A stretch of 64,000 nucleotides of DNA from Ridgeia piscesae (taxonomy: Eukaryota > Annelida > Polychaeta > Sabellida > Siboglinidae), in the NCBI GenBank assembly GCA_025642075.2, contig JAODUO010000061.1, positions 443,501 through 507,500 on the forward strand, in the 5' to 3' direction. The position numbers and the translations under genes are program-made. Of the stretch, positions 12,401 through 27,400 are shown in pieces (the stretch's first letter is position 1; every line of letters starts with the position of its first letter). The notes beneath the pieces are model-generated. The model made no database searches. It saw nothing but the letters and a program-made list of their open reading frames with translations, and was not told where the DNA came from.

Positions 12401-15400
12401 CTTATTGCCAAACATAAAATGTCATAACAATAAATATGTTTTGCTTGACATAGCACCGCGTCCAGTATTATTTGTTGTTCTTCACAACATATTGAAATAT
12501 ATGCGGGACTTTCGACAGTGCCTTCAACAGTGCTAAACTAATTCACTGTAGGTCATCACAAATTATTATGTTGTAGGTTATTGTCCCATGACAGCAGTTC
12601 CATGAAAATCACATATAGTAGCGAGTGTCCCTATTGACTGCCAGCCAGCTCTCTTCTTTGCCAGAATAAAGATATCACACCATTGACATGGTTTATATTC
12701 AATCGTTTGATGATGTCTTCTGACAGAAATTCAAGAAGGAGAAGAGGGCATTTAGCAGGAACATCCAGGGCAAGAACGAGGTGTCATCAGAGGAGGACGA
12801 AGTCGATGACAGTTCACTGATAGAGGGAGAGATAAAGGAGGCTGACAACAAACTCAAGGTGAGTCCCATTAGGGATGTTGTTGGAATTGTAAAGTTTTTA
12901 TTCTTTTAGCATTTGTTAAAATTCCTCTACAAATATATGTTTTGGGACATGACATTTTAAATTTCAGAATGGCTATTGGCATCAGTTTGATCTGACATGT
13001 CTCATAAGATGTGCTAAGTTAATTTTGCTTTTTGTTCTGCACTGTTTGGTAATATGGAATATTATCATTGCACAATGGTTCTCAATACCACATTACCACT
13101 TCAGTACATCCTCTTGTTAAACTGGATATGCGGTATTAGGTTCCTCAAGAACAACTATAACTTTTCCTTGATAAGTCTGTTGCAACAGTAGCAGCACAGC
13201 AGCATATCTCATCTCTGCCACTCACGTGTCTTCTCACCCCCAGACTGTCCTTGCGGAATGCACTGACTTCATGGCCAAACTCACAGACACCGCCTCCAAG
13301 AACAAGCAGTACAACTCGCTCAAGGCGAAGCTGACAGAATGGCTGCCAGAGATGGCAGACCGCGTGGACCAGTGCATCGACAGCATTGCCCTGGGCGAGG
13401 ACCCAAAGAACCACCTGGACGACCTGAAGGCCATCACGTCTGACGTGGTCGCTGAGGGAAAGCTGATGGAAGACCTACACAGGGTCGGACAGGACCTCGT
13501 GGACATCCTAGAGGAGTTGAACTGTAAGGACTCACCCAAGGCGATTGAAATTCAGCAGACGGTCGCAGACCTGCAGAATCAGTATGAGGCCATCCAACAG
13601 GCATTGGCCGACAAACAGCAGAACGTAAACGCCGTTGTTGTCCAATCGCAGGACGCGGAGCACAACTTGCAAGCGATGTTCGATTGGGTGAATGAAACAC
13701 AGGCACTGTTCGACAACATGATGCCAGTGAGTCTGGACAAGGATGTACTCAACGAGCAGATGAGGATGCACCGGGTGATTGCCTCAGAGATTGAGAACCA
13801 CAAGACTCAGGTGGATTCAGTGAGTGAGCAATGCGAGGCATACCCCTCGACTCAAGGCCAGGTGGCACAGCTGTGGGACGCCTTCGATGAGCTCGTGTCT
13901 CGCAGTGAAGAGCGAGGTGAGGACCTGGACAGTGTCGTCCACAAACTTGCCACGCTCCATGGAAACGTGAACCAGCTTGAGTCGTGGATCGCCAACACGG
14001 TGCGGTCGCTGAAGAGGGAGAGCAGCGAGTTTGACCACGGCTCCATCAAGGTGAGATGAACTTTGTTATGATCTCTATTCTCTAGGCAATTTTCTGTTAC
14101 TGCTTAACACCTGTGTAGCAAAACACCCTCAGATGGATCATTGCAAATGCATCTCCTCCTAGGCACAGATGCCTGATCTCCTTTTTCAGTGTGCGTACAC
14201 TTCCTTGGAGTATTTGCCAGTAATCTATTAACTGTCAGTTCTAACTAATGGATCATTGTAAGTGCATATCCTCCCAGGCTCCGAAAGCAGACGTCTCCTG
14301 GTCTCATTCACTTCCTTTCACCATTACCTCTGATTGGCCAATTGAATTACAAAAGACTTGATTACCAGGGGTAGTAACTGTTTTCAGTGGACTAAACTGA
14401 ATGATCAGCTGTTTTAAAACTGTATGTCCATCTTACTTCAGTGATTCCGTGCTCTGATGATGGTTTATGTATATTCGTGGTCCATAGATATCAGGTTGGT
14501 GAGACTCAAAGATCGAATCAGAATCTTGATGATCTTGGATCCTTGAGAGTGTTATTGTTATTTTTATTAAAGTGATCACATATAAAACATGAAGGCATTT
14601 AATAAACAATGATAGGCTTCATCAGACAGACTTGTTGTCATCTCTGGAAGTCTTCTGCAGGGCTTTAATTTTAATTTACCAAATTATTGCCAGTCACATG
14701 TTTTGGTGGATACATGGATGTTAGCTGTTAAGCCAGTTTGTCTGATGACCTGAAATGGACTAAAAACACACGTGACTCCATTTACACTCATTTCTAAGCT
14801 ATAAGTGACAATATCTATGGTTTTGGAATAAATTGTTTTGTTTTTCTCCTTCATTTTTTACCTGTCCACCCATATTTCTACCCATCCACAAAGGTTTTTA
14901 CCCATCCCAATGATGTGGGGATGGGTCTCTGCATAAAGCTACGGTCTTCTGAGTGTGCGATGATTGTTTGGATGCTACAATGTTACCTGTTTGTCAAAAG
15001 GCATACACTACACACTTAGCAACTGCAATCTTTTGAAATGTTTGTTTTGAGTACATTTTTGGATGTGATTAATTAAGAAGTGGGTTCTTTACCTCAGTTT
15101 ATTTGTTGTCTGTGCATTTGTTTGTTATTGTGCTTTTGTGTTTATCCCACATACACTGTATGGTAGGTATATTTATATAGCGGATATCTTATGTATCTAC
15201 ATCTAAGATAGTTGGCAAACTGCACCATGAATGTACATTATCAACAGACATTATAAAAGGCAACTGTGACAGTGTTATTGATTGGAACAATTTTGGAACT
15301 GGCATTCTAAGGACCATGACAGATAGGTTCATATATAAAGTGGTTTGAGTAGTCAGTTGTCATTTACCCACCGGAAATTGAGTTTGAGGCACTTATAACG

Positions 15401-18400
15401 TATGCCAGTGTGTGTACAAAAAGTGTGCAAGAATTGTCCGTAGCAATGATGTAGTGATGTCAGACAGTTTCTATAGAATGGCAACATTTTATTTTGGGAT
15501 CTTCTACATATACAATCTGAATAGACACATTAGTTCTTAGCTGTTCTTGTTTTTACACGAATGTATTGTTATTTAACAAGCTATTGTCAAATTTGTCATA
15601 TATACTGCTTTCTCTGTACCTGAGCCAACAATCTTGAATCAACTCCCTTTTACAATTAAATCATCTGAAAGTATATACCGGTACACCTTTCGTAAAAAAA
15701 AACACAAATGTTTCAGATTCCTTTTCCACCATAAATATTTGATGGTTTCATGCTCCAAAGATGACTTTTGCCTGTCCTCGTTTATGATTACAGCAATACT
15801 TTTGTGTGTTTCGCTTCTGAGCTTGAATTTTCAACGATATAGGTGCTGTAGAAGTGTTATAATTATTAATTATACAGAAGTAATTTTCACTAGTTCTCAG
15901 GTAGCATTTGTTAGGCAGGTGTATTGCTGAGCTGATTAAAAAAGCAAGGCTTAAACGTTCTTTAACTAGAACAGATCTTTGTGATGTTTTTTGACCGTCC
16001 GGGAAATCACTTAATAGGTCAGCATTAAACATGTGTATTTTGCAATTCCTTCATCACATGTAAGTCGTAATCAACTCACCACCTCTCCATTGTACAGGAC
16101 AAGATTGAGAATCTGTACCGGCAGAAGCAGAAGAAGCAGGGAGACCTGGACAACATCAAGGTGACAGGCAAGGACCTCATTGACAACCCCAACACCAGCA
16201 ACAAGAACCGCCTGAGACAAACCCTTGCCTCCATCCAGGGCAACTGGCACGACCTCACTGAACTCTTGGTGCAGATGATCTCCTTCACTGTGAGTACCTT
16301 GTCACATCAGTCTACCTGAACTCTTGGTGCAGATGATCTCATTCACTGTGAGTACCTTGTCACTTCAGTCTACCTGAACTCTTGGTGCAGATGATCTCAT
16401 TCACTGTGAGTACCTTGTCACTTCAGTCTACCTGAACTCTTGGTGCAGATGATCTCCTTCACTGTGAGTATCTTGTCACTTCAGTCTACCTGAACTCTTG
16501 GTGCAGATGATCTCATTCACTGTGAGTACCTTGTCACTTCAGTCTACCTGAACTCTTGGTGCAGATGATCTCCTTCACTGTGAGTACATTGTCACATCAG
16601 TCTACCTGAACTCTTGGTGCAGATGATCTCATTCACTGTGAGTACCTTGTCACTTCAGTCTACCTGAACTCTTGGTGCAGATGATCTCATTCACTGTGAG
16701 TACCTTGTCACTTCAGTCTACCTGAACTCTTGGTGCAGATGATCTCCTTCACTGTGAGTATCTTGTCACTTCAGTCTACCTGAACTCTTGGTGCAGATGA
16801 TCTCATTCACTGTGAGTATCTTGTCACTTCAGTCTACCTGAACTCTTGGTGCAGATGATCTCCTTCACTGTGAGTATCTTGTCACTTCAGTCTACCTGAA
16901 CTCTTGGTGCAGATGATCTCCTTCACTGTGAGTACCTTGTCACTTCAGTCTACCTGAACTCTTGGTGCAGATGATCTCATTCACTGTGAGTACCTTGTCA
17001 CTTCAGTCTACCTGAACTCTTGGTGCAGATGATCTCCTTCACTGTGAGTACCTTGTCACATCAGTCTACCTGAACTCTTGGTGCAGATGATCTCATTCAC
17101 TGTGAGTACCTTGTCACTTCAGTCTACCTGAACTCTTGGTGCAGATGATCTCCTTCACTGTGAGTACCTTGTCACATCAGTCTACCTGAACTCTTGGTGC
17201 AGATGATCTCCTTCACTGTGAGTACCTTGTCACTTCAGTCTACCTGAACTCTTGGTGCAGATGATCTCATTCACTGTGAGTACCTTGTCACTTCAGTCTA
17301 CCTGAACTCTTGGTGCAGATGATCTCCTTCACTGTGAGTACCTTGTCACATCAGTCTACCTGAACTGTTGGTGCAGATGATCTCATTCACTGTGAGTACC
17401 TTGTCACTTCAGTCTACCTGAACTGTTGGTGCAGATGATCTCCTTCACTGTGAGTATCTTGTCACTTCAGTCTACCTGAACTCTTGGTGCAGATGATCTC
17501 CTTCACTGTGAGTACCTTGTCACTTCAGTCTACCTGAACTCTTGGTGCAGATGATCTCCTTCACTGTGAGTATCTTGTCACTTCAGTCTACCTGAACTCT
17601 TGGTGCAGATGATCTCCTTCACTGTGAGTATCTTGTCACTTCAGTCTACCTGAACTCTTGGTGCAGATGATCTCCTTCACTGTGAGTACCTTGTCACTTC
17701 AGTCTACCTGAACTCTTGGTGCAGATGATCTCCTTCACTGTGAGTACCTTGTCACTTCAGTCTACCTGAACTCTTGGTGCAGATGATCTCCTTCACTGTG
17801 AGTACCTTGTCACTTCAGTCTACCTGAACTCTTGGTGCAGATGATCTCCTTCACTGTGAGTATCTTGTCACTACTGTCTGTCTTGTGGTGTTTGACCAAT
17901 GCTGCATTGAGCTGGTATATACAAAGGTCTATGCCAATGCACATGTTTCTCAGTGCAAGTCTAGGCCGTACCAGATGTTGTTTCTGTGTAAGTGTAGGAC
18001 AATGCAGTTGTTTTTATGGAAGAAACTACAGACGTTTAACAGTTTTGTTGCAAATTAGCAAAACTGAAATGTCTAGCTTTTCTGTAGTAAGCACTTTCCT
18101 GTGAGAGAGGACAGATGTTTATATGATAATGAATATTATTAGTCAAAGTCAAAATGACTGTCACTGTCTAAGGTGGATGAGGCTGTTGTTTGTGTGATGA
18201 TGTTCAACATGTCATATTAATGTGAAGCACTTTGATTGTCATTTAGTTACTTAAAAGCACTATATTAAGAAACTGAATTATTATTATAGGCCACTGCGAC
18301 TGTTTGTCTGTGATATGATATAAACTGATGTTTGTGTTTGTATGATGGTCATTGATCCTGTGACTGTCTGTATTATGGTGTTGAATGCGTGTGTGCGTGT

Positions 18401-18401
18401 G

Positions 18402-18433
<32 letters not shown>

Positions 18434-21400
18434 TGGTGTGGTGTGGTGTGGTGTTTGTATGATGAATTAGGTTTCTGTGACTGCCTTGTTGACAATCTGT
18501 ACCACTGATTTATGTGCAGACAGACCCTTGTTCATAATGATCAGCAGTTTTGTATTGTAACTTTATATTAGTGCATGTAGGTGTTTGACAGCACAGACAA
18601 TTAGAAACAATAGTCCTATACTCAAACAAACTATGTCCACTAGTGGCTGATCAGGCCCTGTTGGGATTTACAACAGCTGCTACAACTTCTGTTCAGTGTT
18701 GACATCACCTGACCCTGTCAGTGGTCACTGCCTTTTGTTCCAATAAAGGTAAATAAAATTGCCACGAGGCAGTCACAACACTGATCGCTGTCAATCTGTC
18801 AACTTATACTACCTGAATCGAAATAACCGAATACTAAATATGGCAGACAGTAGATGTGTAAACACCATGATAGAAATGATTACACACCTGGACAAGGTGA
18901 CCACAATGGCTGTGGCCAATGAAGCGGTGGAGCAGTGACGTACTGACCATGACTTGCAGGCCCTGCGGGAGATTGATGACCTGTTGAAGTATCTGGACCG
19001 AGCCGAGAATGAGATCAACACCGCTGAGCCAATCAGCACGGACCCTGAGATACTGACCGCCCAGTTGAGAGAGCACAAGGTACCACCCACCTTTTGACTC
19101 ACCCCCACACACACACCCACCCTCCTTGCTTCTTATGGAAATGGTACTCTTGTATGTCATATGACAACTGACATGGTGGGGTCTCCATCATTGTGTTCAT
19201 ACTTCACATATTCTAACAATATCAGTTAAAATACTCACAGTTTGAAGATATAGGTAATGACATTTCCTTAGGTTAATCACAATTGTGATATTTAACTCTT
19301 TAATGCTTCTGATTTCCCGTTTTATAACACTCTCCCACTGTGAAAGAAAACACCTCCCTCTTTTGACAGTTAAAATTTACAAGTTATTTTAATCTTGTTT
19401 TTTGAGTTTTTTACTTGATTGTGTATATAGTTGTGCTACTGAAATATATTTAAATGTATTACACTTGTGAATAAACATGTTACGTGCACAACATTTTAAA
19501 TAGCTTGTAAAAAATTCCAATTTTTTTCAAGTGCAGATTAGATGTATAAAGTGTCAATTTAGGTGAAAAATATTCCATTATACCCCTTTGGAAAAAAAAT
19601 GTCCACCATGCTACTTTATGTAGGGAAATCTTGTGAGAGAGATGGCCTACAATTTTGAAAGTTGTTATATTTGCGTGTATCAACATGGAAGGTTGGCCGC
19701 TGTGACCAACCAAGTATGGCCCTGTCACCAGTCACTACTCCCTTTTGTTGTAGTTGTGTTAGTCCCAGACCACCAGTGACATTTCAACAAGCAATGTTTG
19801 TTGTTCCTCTGTATGCACTGATAAGAATCAACATGATAACATCGGTAAATCATACAACCACACGTGATCATTTTATAGCTCAATTGCACAGTTGTGCACG
19901 AATGTTGGGCTGGAGTAAATAAAGGTTCGTTCGTTCGTGTACAGTAACTTGTGTTTATCGAGACATGGACGTGACTTAACACCTTGGGCAGGACTAAAGA
20001 CATCCAGGTCTCCACCAACTGGTTACAACACTAATATTGGAAACTATCAAATCTATTTACAAACAAGTGTTTTATTTATAATACACAGCATCTGAGATTA
20101 TATCTGCAGTCAATTTAAGTTGTTTTGTTCTCTATTCAAAGAAGTGTAGTCGTCACTCATGAATGGGCACATTTCATGTTGATAGGCTAACGTTTACTTG
20201 AAATTGCCCACAGCTACAAATTCTTATGTATGGATGAATGGTCAGTGGTCACATTATGCACCCTTCCCCACTCTTGCGTTGTATAATGTCTAGACACCAT
20301 CCAGACTTGTTTTGGCCAAGCGTGTATTTTATAACTATAAGGCGTGTCCATTCCCTTGGTCTGTTTGTTGTGCTTAGTTTTAAGGACAGCATGTGACGTT
20401 TTATACTCACCTCATCATGATGATGAGAAATATAGGTAAATAAACATTAGTATATAGTTATGAAATTACTGGGTTCATCCAAATTCCCAAATTTTTTGTC
20501 ATCCTTGCACAATCCGATCCACCCTCTTTCGTCCTGTTCCTATGTTCACCCCTGAACCCCGCCCCTTGCAGGTGTTCCACGAGGACCTAGAGAGCAAGCG
20601 AGACACTGTCAACCAGACCATTGACAAGTGTAACAAGATGCTGCGGGAAACGACCAACACAGAGGCCGATGACATCAAGAACAAACTGAACACCATCCGT
20701 AACCAGGCAGACCTCGTGTGTCGCCTTAGCAACGAGCGACTGATGCTATTGGAGGAAGCATTGCCGTTGACATCACACTTCAGTGAGACCCATGCTGACC
20801 TGCAGTCGTGGCTTGGTGAGATCGAGGCTGAGATTGCTTCACTCGAGGTACCGAATGACAGCGGCGCGGAGCAGATCAGGAAACAGCAAGACAATGCCAA
20901 GGTACTTCCATGGCCAATAGTTTCAGATTTAATTTCCTAACAAATGATATGGAGCGTTTCATACATATTATGGAACAGAAGCAAATGTTGAAGAGGAAAT
21001 AAGAACAGCACATATTATATTCTGCTTATAATGTTCTTTGACCAATACAATTTTCATCACACTGTTAGCAACTTTAATCTTGTACATAGCAAATATTCCA
21101 TAAACCTCTCATTCTGGTGCACCCTTGCATATGCATTTTCAAAGATTTATGCAAGATAAAAGTTTTTACTATTGCTACTGATGCCAACTGGATATTTAAC
21201 ATAATAAAAAATGTCATGCAGTATATTTTGAATTTTATATAACAGTGAATTTAGTAATAAGATTTGTGACAATCTGAATGAAACATTATATTTTGTAGAA
21301 ATGCTGTGATTCAGAATTTATTACACATGTTAAAAGAATTGAAATTAAACCGTTGATACAATTTTAACCATCTGCCAACTCATTACAGATGACGCAGCGA

Positions 21401-24400
21401 ATCATCGAAGACCACAAACCTCTGGTGGAAGACCTGAACATCACGGGTCAAGAACTGATGGAGATATGTACTGACGATGACGCCTCTGACATCAAGGAGG
21501 ATGTTGACAACATCATCGCTAAGTACGATGACGTCAAAGTGGGAGTACGTGACAAACTGACCCAGTTGGAGGACACATTGCGCACTGTGTCCACTGAGGT
21601 GAGATCTGTTCTACTGACTGTTAAAGTTTGCATTACAAACACAATCATTTGACATCGTAATGAATTCGCTGGTTCACAATTGGCAGAAAATTACCACAGT
21701 CAAAACCACTGGAAGCAGTGCAATAGCGGATTCCAATCTGACGGATTCCAACTTTCTTACAAAAGAACTAATCACATACGCAAACTCTTTTTTTTTACAA
21801 GATGACGAAACCATACGCTTGAACTTTGTATAGCCTAGACCACAGGGTTCAACTGATTAGCTAACGATTTGAACAAGATAAATGATGGATGGCATTTGTT
21901 GGTGCTTCTGACTAGTTTGCACAGTAAACATTAAAGGGAGGGTGTCAGATCCTCTCCCCAGAATTGGACAAGGAGTAGTTTGTAATGGGAAATCTGCTCT
22001 CTAAAATGTAGGAAAGTTTTGCAGTTAACTCTGCTCGTCCCTGCATTATTGCCAATCAGTTTATTTTGAAATTGGATTTTTACCTTGATTTACCATTTGA
22101 ATGCGTTGCAGGCGGATTCTTTCTAATCACAAATTGACAGGTAGTAATCCATCAACTTGCATTCTGTAGTCATAAGAATATGATATTAAATTAAAAAAAC
22201 CTAGGAGCTGCCACCCTGGCTTTTTAGTCAGTGCTATGATTGTTAGGAAACATGTTTTATATGTTGACATTCTGCCCAAGTATGCCCAATGTATATGTTG
22301 ACATTCTGCCCAAGTATGCCCAATGTATATGTTGACATTCTGCCCAAGTATGCCCAATGTATATGTTGACATTCTGCCCAAGTGTGCCCAATGTATATGT
22401 TGACATTCTGCCCAAGTGTGCTTTGCTTCCCAATGGTATGATGTTGACATTCTGCCCGGCAAGATGTGCCTCAATGCCAGTTTTCATTTGTTGCCGATAT
22501 CTGCCCAAGTGTGCCCAATGTATATGTTGACATTCTGCCCAAGTGTGCCCAATGTATATGTTGACATTCTGCCCAAGTGTGCCCAATGTATATGTTGACA
22601 TTCTGCCCAAGTGTGCCCAATGTATATGTTGACATTCTGCCCAAGTGTGCCCAATGTATATGTTGACATTCTGCCCAAGTGTGCCCAATGTATATGTTGA
22701 CATTCTGCCCAAGTGTGCCCAATGTATATGTTGACATTCTGCCCAAGTGTGCCTCAATGTATATGTTGACATTCTGCCCAAGTGTGCCCAATGTATATGT
22801 TGACATTCTGCCCAAGTGTGCCCAATGTATATGTTGACATTCTGCCCAAGTGTGCACAATGTATATGTTGACATTCTGCTCAAGTGTGCCCAATGTATAT
22901 GTTGATATTCTGCCCTAGTGTACCCAATGTATATGTTGACATTCTGCCCAAGTGTACCCAATGTATATGTTGAAATTCTGCCCAAGTGTGCCCAATGTAT
23001 ATGTTAACATTCTGCCCAAGTGTGCCCAATGTATATGTTGAAATTCTGCTCAAATGTGCCCAAGGTGACCCTGTGTGATATTTGTTTCAGCTGAGTGACA
23101 GTCTCGAGAGTCTAGTGGAGGAATTACACTACTTGAGTGATCAGGTCCAGTACGCAGACCCAATCGCTGCCAATCCCGACGCCCTCCGGGAACAAATGGC
23201 CGACAACAACGTAAGTTAACAAGTGTTTCTTGAAGAGCAGATTTCCACCTAGACCATCAAACTATAGGTTGGTCAGCAGGAAACAATAAAATGTTGCCAT
23301 CATACGAAGACATGCAATGCTGCCTAACATGTTCATTCACTGTTGACCACTTCACAGTTCTATGATGATTTTATGATTGCTGTCCCTTTTATTTTGTTAA
23401 GCCTCTGTATGTTATTACTTTTCTGAAAATCCAAGTTTTTCATCATTGTATGGTGAAAGGTGTGTTATTTACTTCGTGAATTGCTATTCCTTATCTAGTG
23501 TTCAAATTTCAGTTATTAGACAGACTAATATGTGGTGCAGGAACATCAGGTAAATATATGTCAGTAATGTTATCTTTAAAATGCTGGGTGTAACATCCTT
23601 GACAAATTTATGTGATTACCATGTTTCAAATGATCACGTAAATGACAAAAACACTGACAGATGGGTTGTAATAAATGTGATTCTGTGTAGACCATTGTTG
23701 GAGACTTGGAGCGGCGTTTGCCCGCCATCAAGAGCACCAAGAACGCTGCAGCTGAAGAACTTCAACATGAGACACCCGAGAACCGCGATGAGTGTGAGTC
23801 TCCTTCTTTTCCACGTATATACACACAGTCAGTAAAGGTAATGGAAAGGCAAGTTCTTATATAGCGCAGTATCCAATCCTCAGGATTGCTCAAAGAGCTT
23901 TAAACTTTACTTCTCTGGCAAACCTGTTCAATCAGACACCATCTCAACTTCTCTGGGAAGCATCCAGCCATATGCTGCTATTAATGCGCGAAAGCTGCTC
24001 ATGCACATATCCACCACTGTCCATCACCAGGTACTCATTTATACAGCTGAGTGAACTGGAGCAATGTAGACTGAACAAACTTGAGCCACTGCGCTCTACG
24101 TCAATCAGTTATTCTGTCTTATGTATTATATTAAATTAAATTAAAATCTGTCTCATTGGTCCTATTTTGGGCAAGTTCTTTCACTTGATTGGTTCCCCTC
24201 ACAAAGAGTTGTCCCCATCTGCAGTGATCCCTCAGCCATTTTCTCACAATCTATCCTCACCAGTGTTATGTGAAGATATCTTGTTCTATTCTAATTTCAA
24301 AAGTTAAATTGTTATTGACAGGACCCACAGGATTACTTAATCATTTACACATGGGCATAAACAAGCTGTGGTTTTTTTCTTTCCTGGGGATCTGTTCACG

Positions 24401-27400
24401 AGATACTAAGCTCCTTTGGAAAATCCCTCAGTAAAATCCGCTACCATATCATTGGTACACTATTTTTGTGATACACTGTTGAAAGTGTCCCAGTGACATG
24501 CTTGTCCTGAAGTTCACTTTTAGGAAGCGACACTTTTTAAAGAACAAAATAGATTTATGAGCTTAAAACAATACACATGGGACCATTTCATTAAGATAAA
24601 GAGCTCTTTAAAGCAAAATTCCTCATAAAAAACAAAATCTATTGTTAAATGTAAATATCCATTGCTGTTTTACCAAGGACACTGTCTCTATGACACACCA
24701 GTGACGATGTCCCACTGGCACGTCGTGGGGTTGACAGTTTTCAGCTACTTAAGATCTCTGTTAAGGAGCAAAATTGATCTTGAGGTAAAACAAATTGTGT
24801 TTAAGAGCTGGTAACAGCAATAGTGAAATGGTCATCCTTATTGTGGCGTACCTTAAGTTGACCTTTGAACCCTGTCCCTTCAGGTGAGGACCTGCGCTGT
24901 AGACTCCAGGACATTGACGCCCTCCATGACAACATCCAACAACAGACTCGGGAGCGAGCCCGTCAGCTGGACGAGGCCGTGTCAGTGGCCGACTCCTTCC
25001 ACGCCACCTACAAGGACGTCATGCGCGCCCTGCAGGACATCCAGGACAACCTCGCGTCTCAAGACTCTCCGGGCATCGACGCCGCCACCATCGGGGAACA
25101 GCAGAAGGAACTGGAGGTGGGGATCATTCATTGTTCTTTTTTGCCTTATTGATATCGCTGTCAACTTGTTTGTTACATATTTGTAATTGTCTGCTTTATT
25201 GATGACAGGCATTGTTTGCTGTCCATTCCTTACTGACTTGAAATGACAAACCAACGGCTGCTGTTATCATTGTTACTGTGTTTCGACCAAATCTCTCATA
25301 CTTGAAAATTGTGTACACTCTGGCAGAAGTGAACTAGTAGCGTATACAGAAACATGCACTGATGCAACCATACTTCTTTCAGGTTAAAATACTTGGTGCT
25401 GCCTATGTTTTCATTCTTTTGTTGTTGAATGCTTGAGTTAATTAGTGAGATTATTCAACAGCTGAAAAGAAATGGGAATCCTGAAGGAAGTTATTGCCCT
25501 GTAAGAAACTTACCTGTATTCCCAAAGGAAATTACTGCCCTGTAAGAATGTTAACGGTATTCATAAGCTGTGTGCACATAATTTGTCGTACATAAATTTC
25601 AACTCTCAATCACTTGCATTTTGATCTGAAATGCGTAACACTGGCATTGTCAGGAGATAAAATTGCATCCATATAGCCCACCTCAACCTGTTTCTGTGTC
25701 CCCCCAGGCCATCCAGAGTGAACTGTCAGACTTACATGTGGCTGGAGTGCTGGATGAGTGTCAGCGTCTGGCCAATGAGTTGACACAGCTGGCTGGGACA
25801 CCAGGCAAGGTGGAGGTGACCAAATACATGGAAGACCTGGACAGCATCCTGGAGGAGATTGAGGATGCCATGAAGGACAGGGAGGAGGAGCTGGAGATGT
25901 CCCTCGCCAAGGCTCACAAATATGACCAGACCCTGCAGGTGAGTGGGGAGACGTCTGGTGATTGACTGTGCGGGAGGGTGTTTATTTTATTTTAATGCAA
26001 AATATCTAGATATCTCATTAATATTTTAGAAGATGAAATATATATATATATATATATATATTAATGTTTAATGTTTATTACAGACAACAAGTCCATATTT
26101 ATACATAAAATAAAATAAATATTTTTTAATATCTAAACTGATTTCCATCTAAGTAGACAAATAAATAATAAAAAATGAAATAATATACCAATGTGTTTGA
26201 TATTCTCTTGCCCTGTTGCAATAGTTGTAATGTTACTGTGCGACATGTCATTTACTTGTTTATGTTGTGTTTAGAGTATTGCTGTGTGGTTGCCTACATC
26301 TGAGACAAAGCTCCAGAACATGTCGCCCGTGGCCACGGACACACGCACTGTGAGGATACAACTAGAGGAACTCAAGGTAGACAAAACTACTTACATAAAG
26401 CTTAGAACATGATAAAACATCATTTCAGTCACAATATAAATTGGAGATTATATTTACGAAGGATTACAATGAACACATACAACACATGCAAAGTCAGACA
26501 TGTCGTGTTACAGTCATTTACCTTGTTGCATAAAGTTACAGCATAATTAACTGCATTACTTTAAAACAGTACATTCTACTGGAACAAGGTGAACAGGACA
26601 TACTTGAGTTGTTTCGCTTTTTAAAATAATTAATTGGATGTCTACTAATTAAATTAAATTACACATTAGAACATGGTGTGGTGTATTGGAGGTTGAATTG
26701 CACTTTGCAATGCAATGTGAAGCTTCAAACCTTCTTTGATTTACTAGTTTTCAGTAGTTGTCGTATTACTCTACACTCATTAGTTTCAGGAAGTATTGCA
26801 GTGAATAATGTAACAGAGAAGTTGGAAGTTTGCAGTGTTTTGCTTTTTACCCAGGCGAGTGAAGAAAGACATTTTGTATTTGCATCCAGAATATTTATTA
26901 GCAACTGAAACAAATACTCATAGCCAGATAAAAAATTATATTATTCAACAGTTCTAGTTCAGGTGTTAAATTTGTTTCTGGCAAGGTGTATTTTTTCAGT
27001 TCCTCATAAATATTCTGGATGCAAATACAACATTTCTTTGAACATAAATTTTTGTGTAAGTACATAAGTTTATTTTACAAATCGACATAGTTATTGAATC
27101 CTCTCTATGCACCATCATGACTGTTGCTGTTCACTCACCTGTGTCCACCTGTCCACAGGTGCTCAAGCTGCAGGTACACGGTCACTATGGTGACATCCAG
27201 AACCTGAACCAGTATGCGAGCGACCTGAAACATGCGTCTCCCATCACTGCTGAGAGTCTCAACCCCCAGGTGCAGGAGATCAACGAACGCTGGGACGGAC
27301 TCGAGACCAGTCTGCACCAGAGAGAGGTAATATCTACATGGCAGTGAGTGCTACAGTCGAACTCGACCCCAGTAATACAACCACCTCATAATTAAGGTCA

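Noticed and set aside
16258..17880. CRISPR-like array
   Set aside because: Units are directly adjacent with no unique spacers, and the sequence is an intron of a eukaryotic gene.
18838..18959. Possible upstream extension of exon 9 ([10 protein letters not shown])
   Set aside because: A TGA follows before exon 9, and the acceptor gacttgcag at 18959 gives a clean phase-0 exon.
22257..22985. 242-codon minus-strand ORF ([17 protein letters not shown])
   Set aside because: By-product of the 34-bp array.
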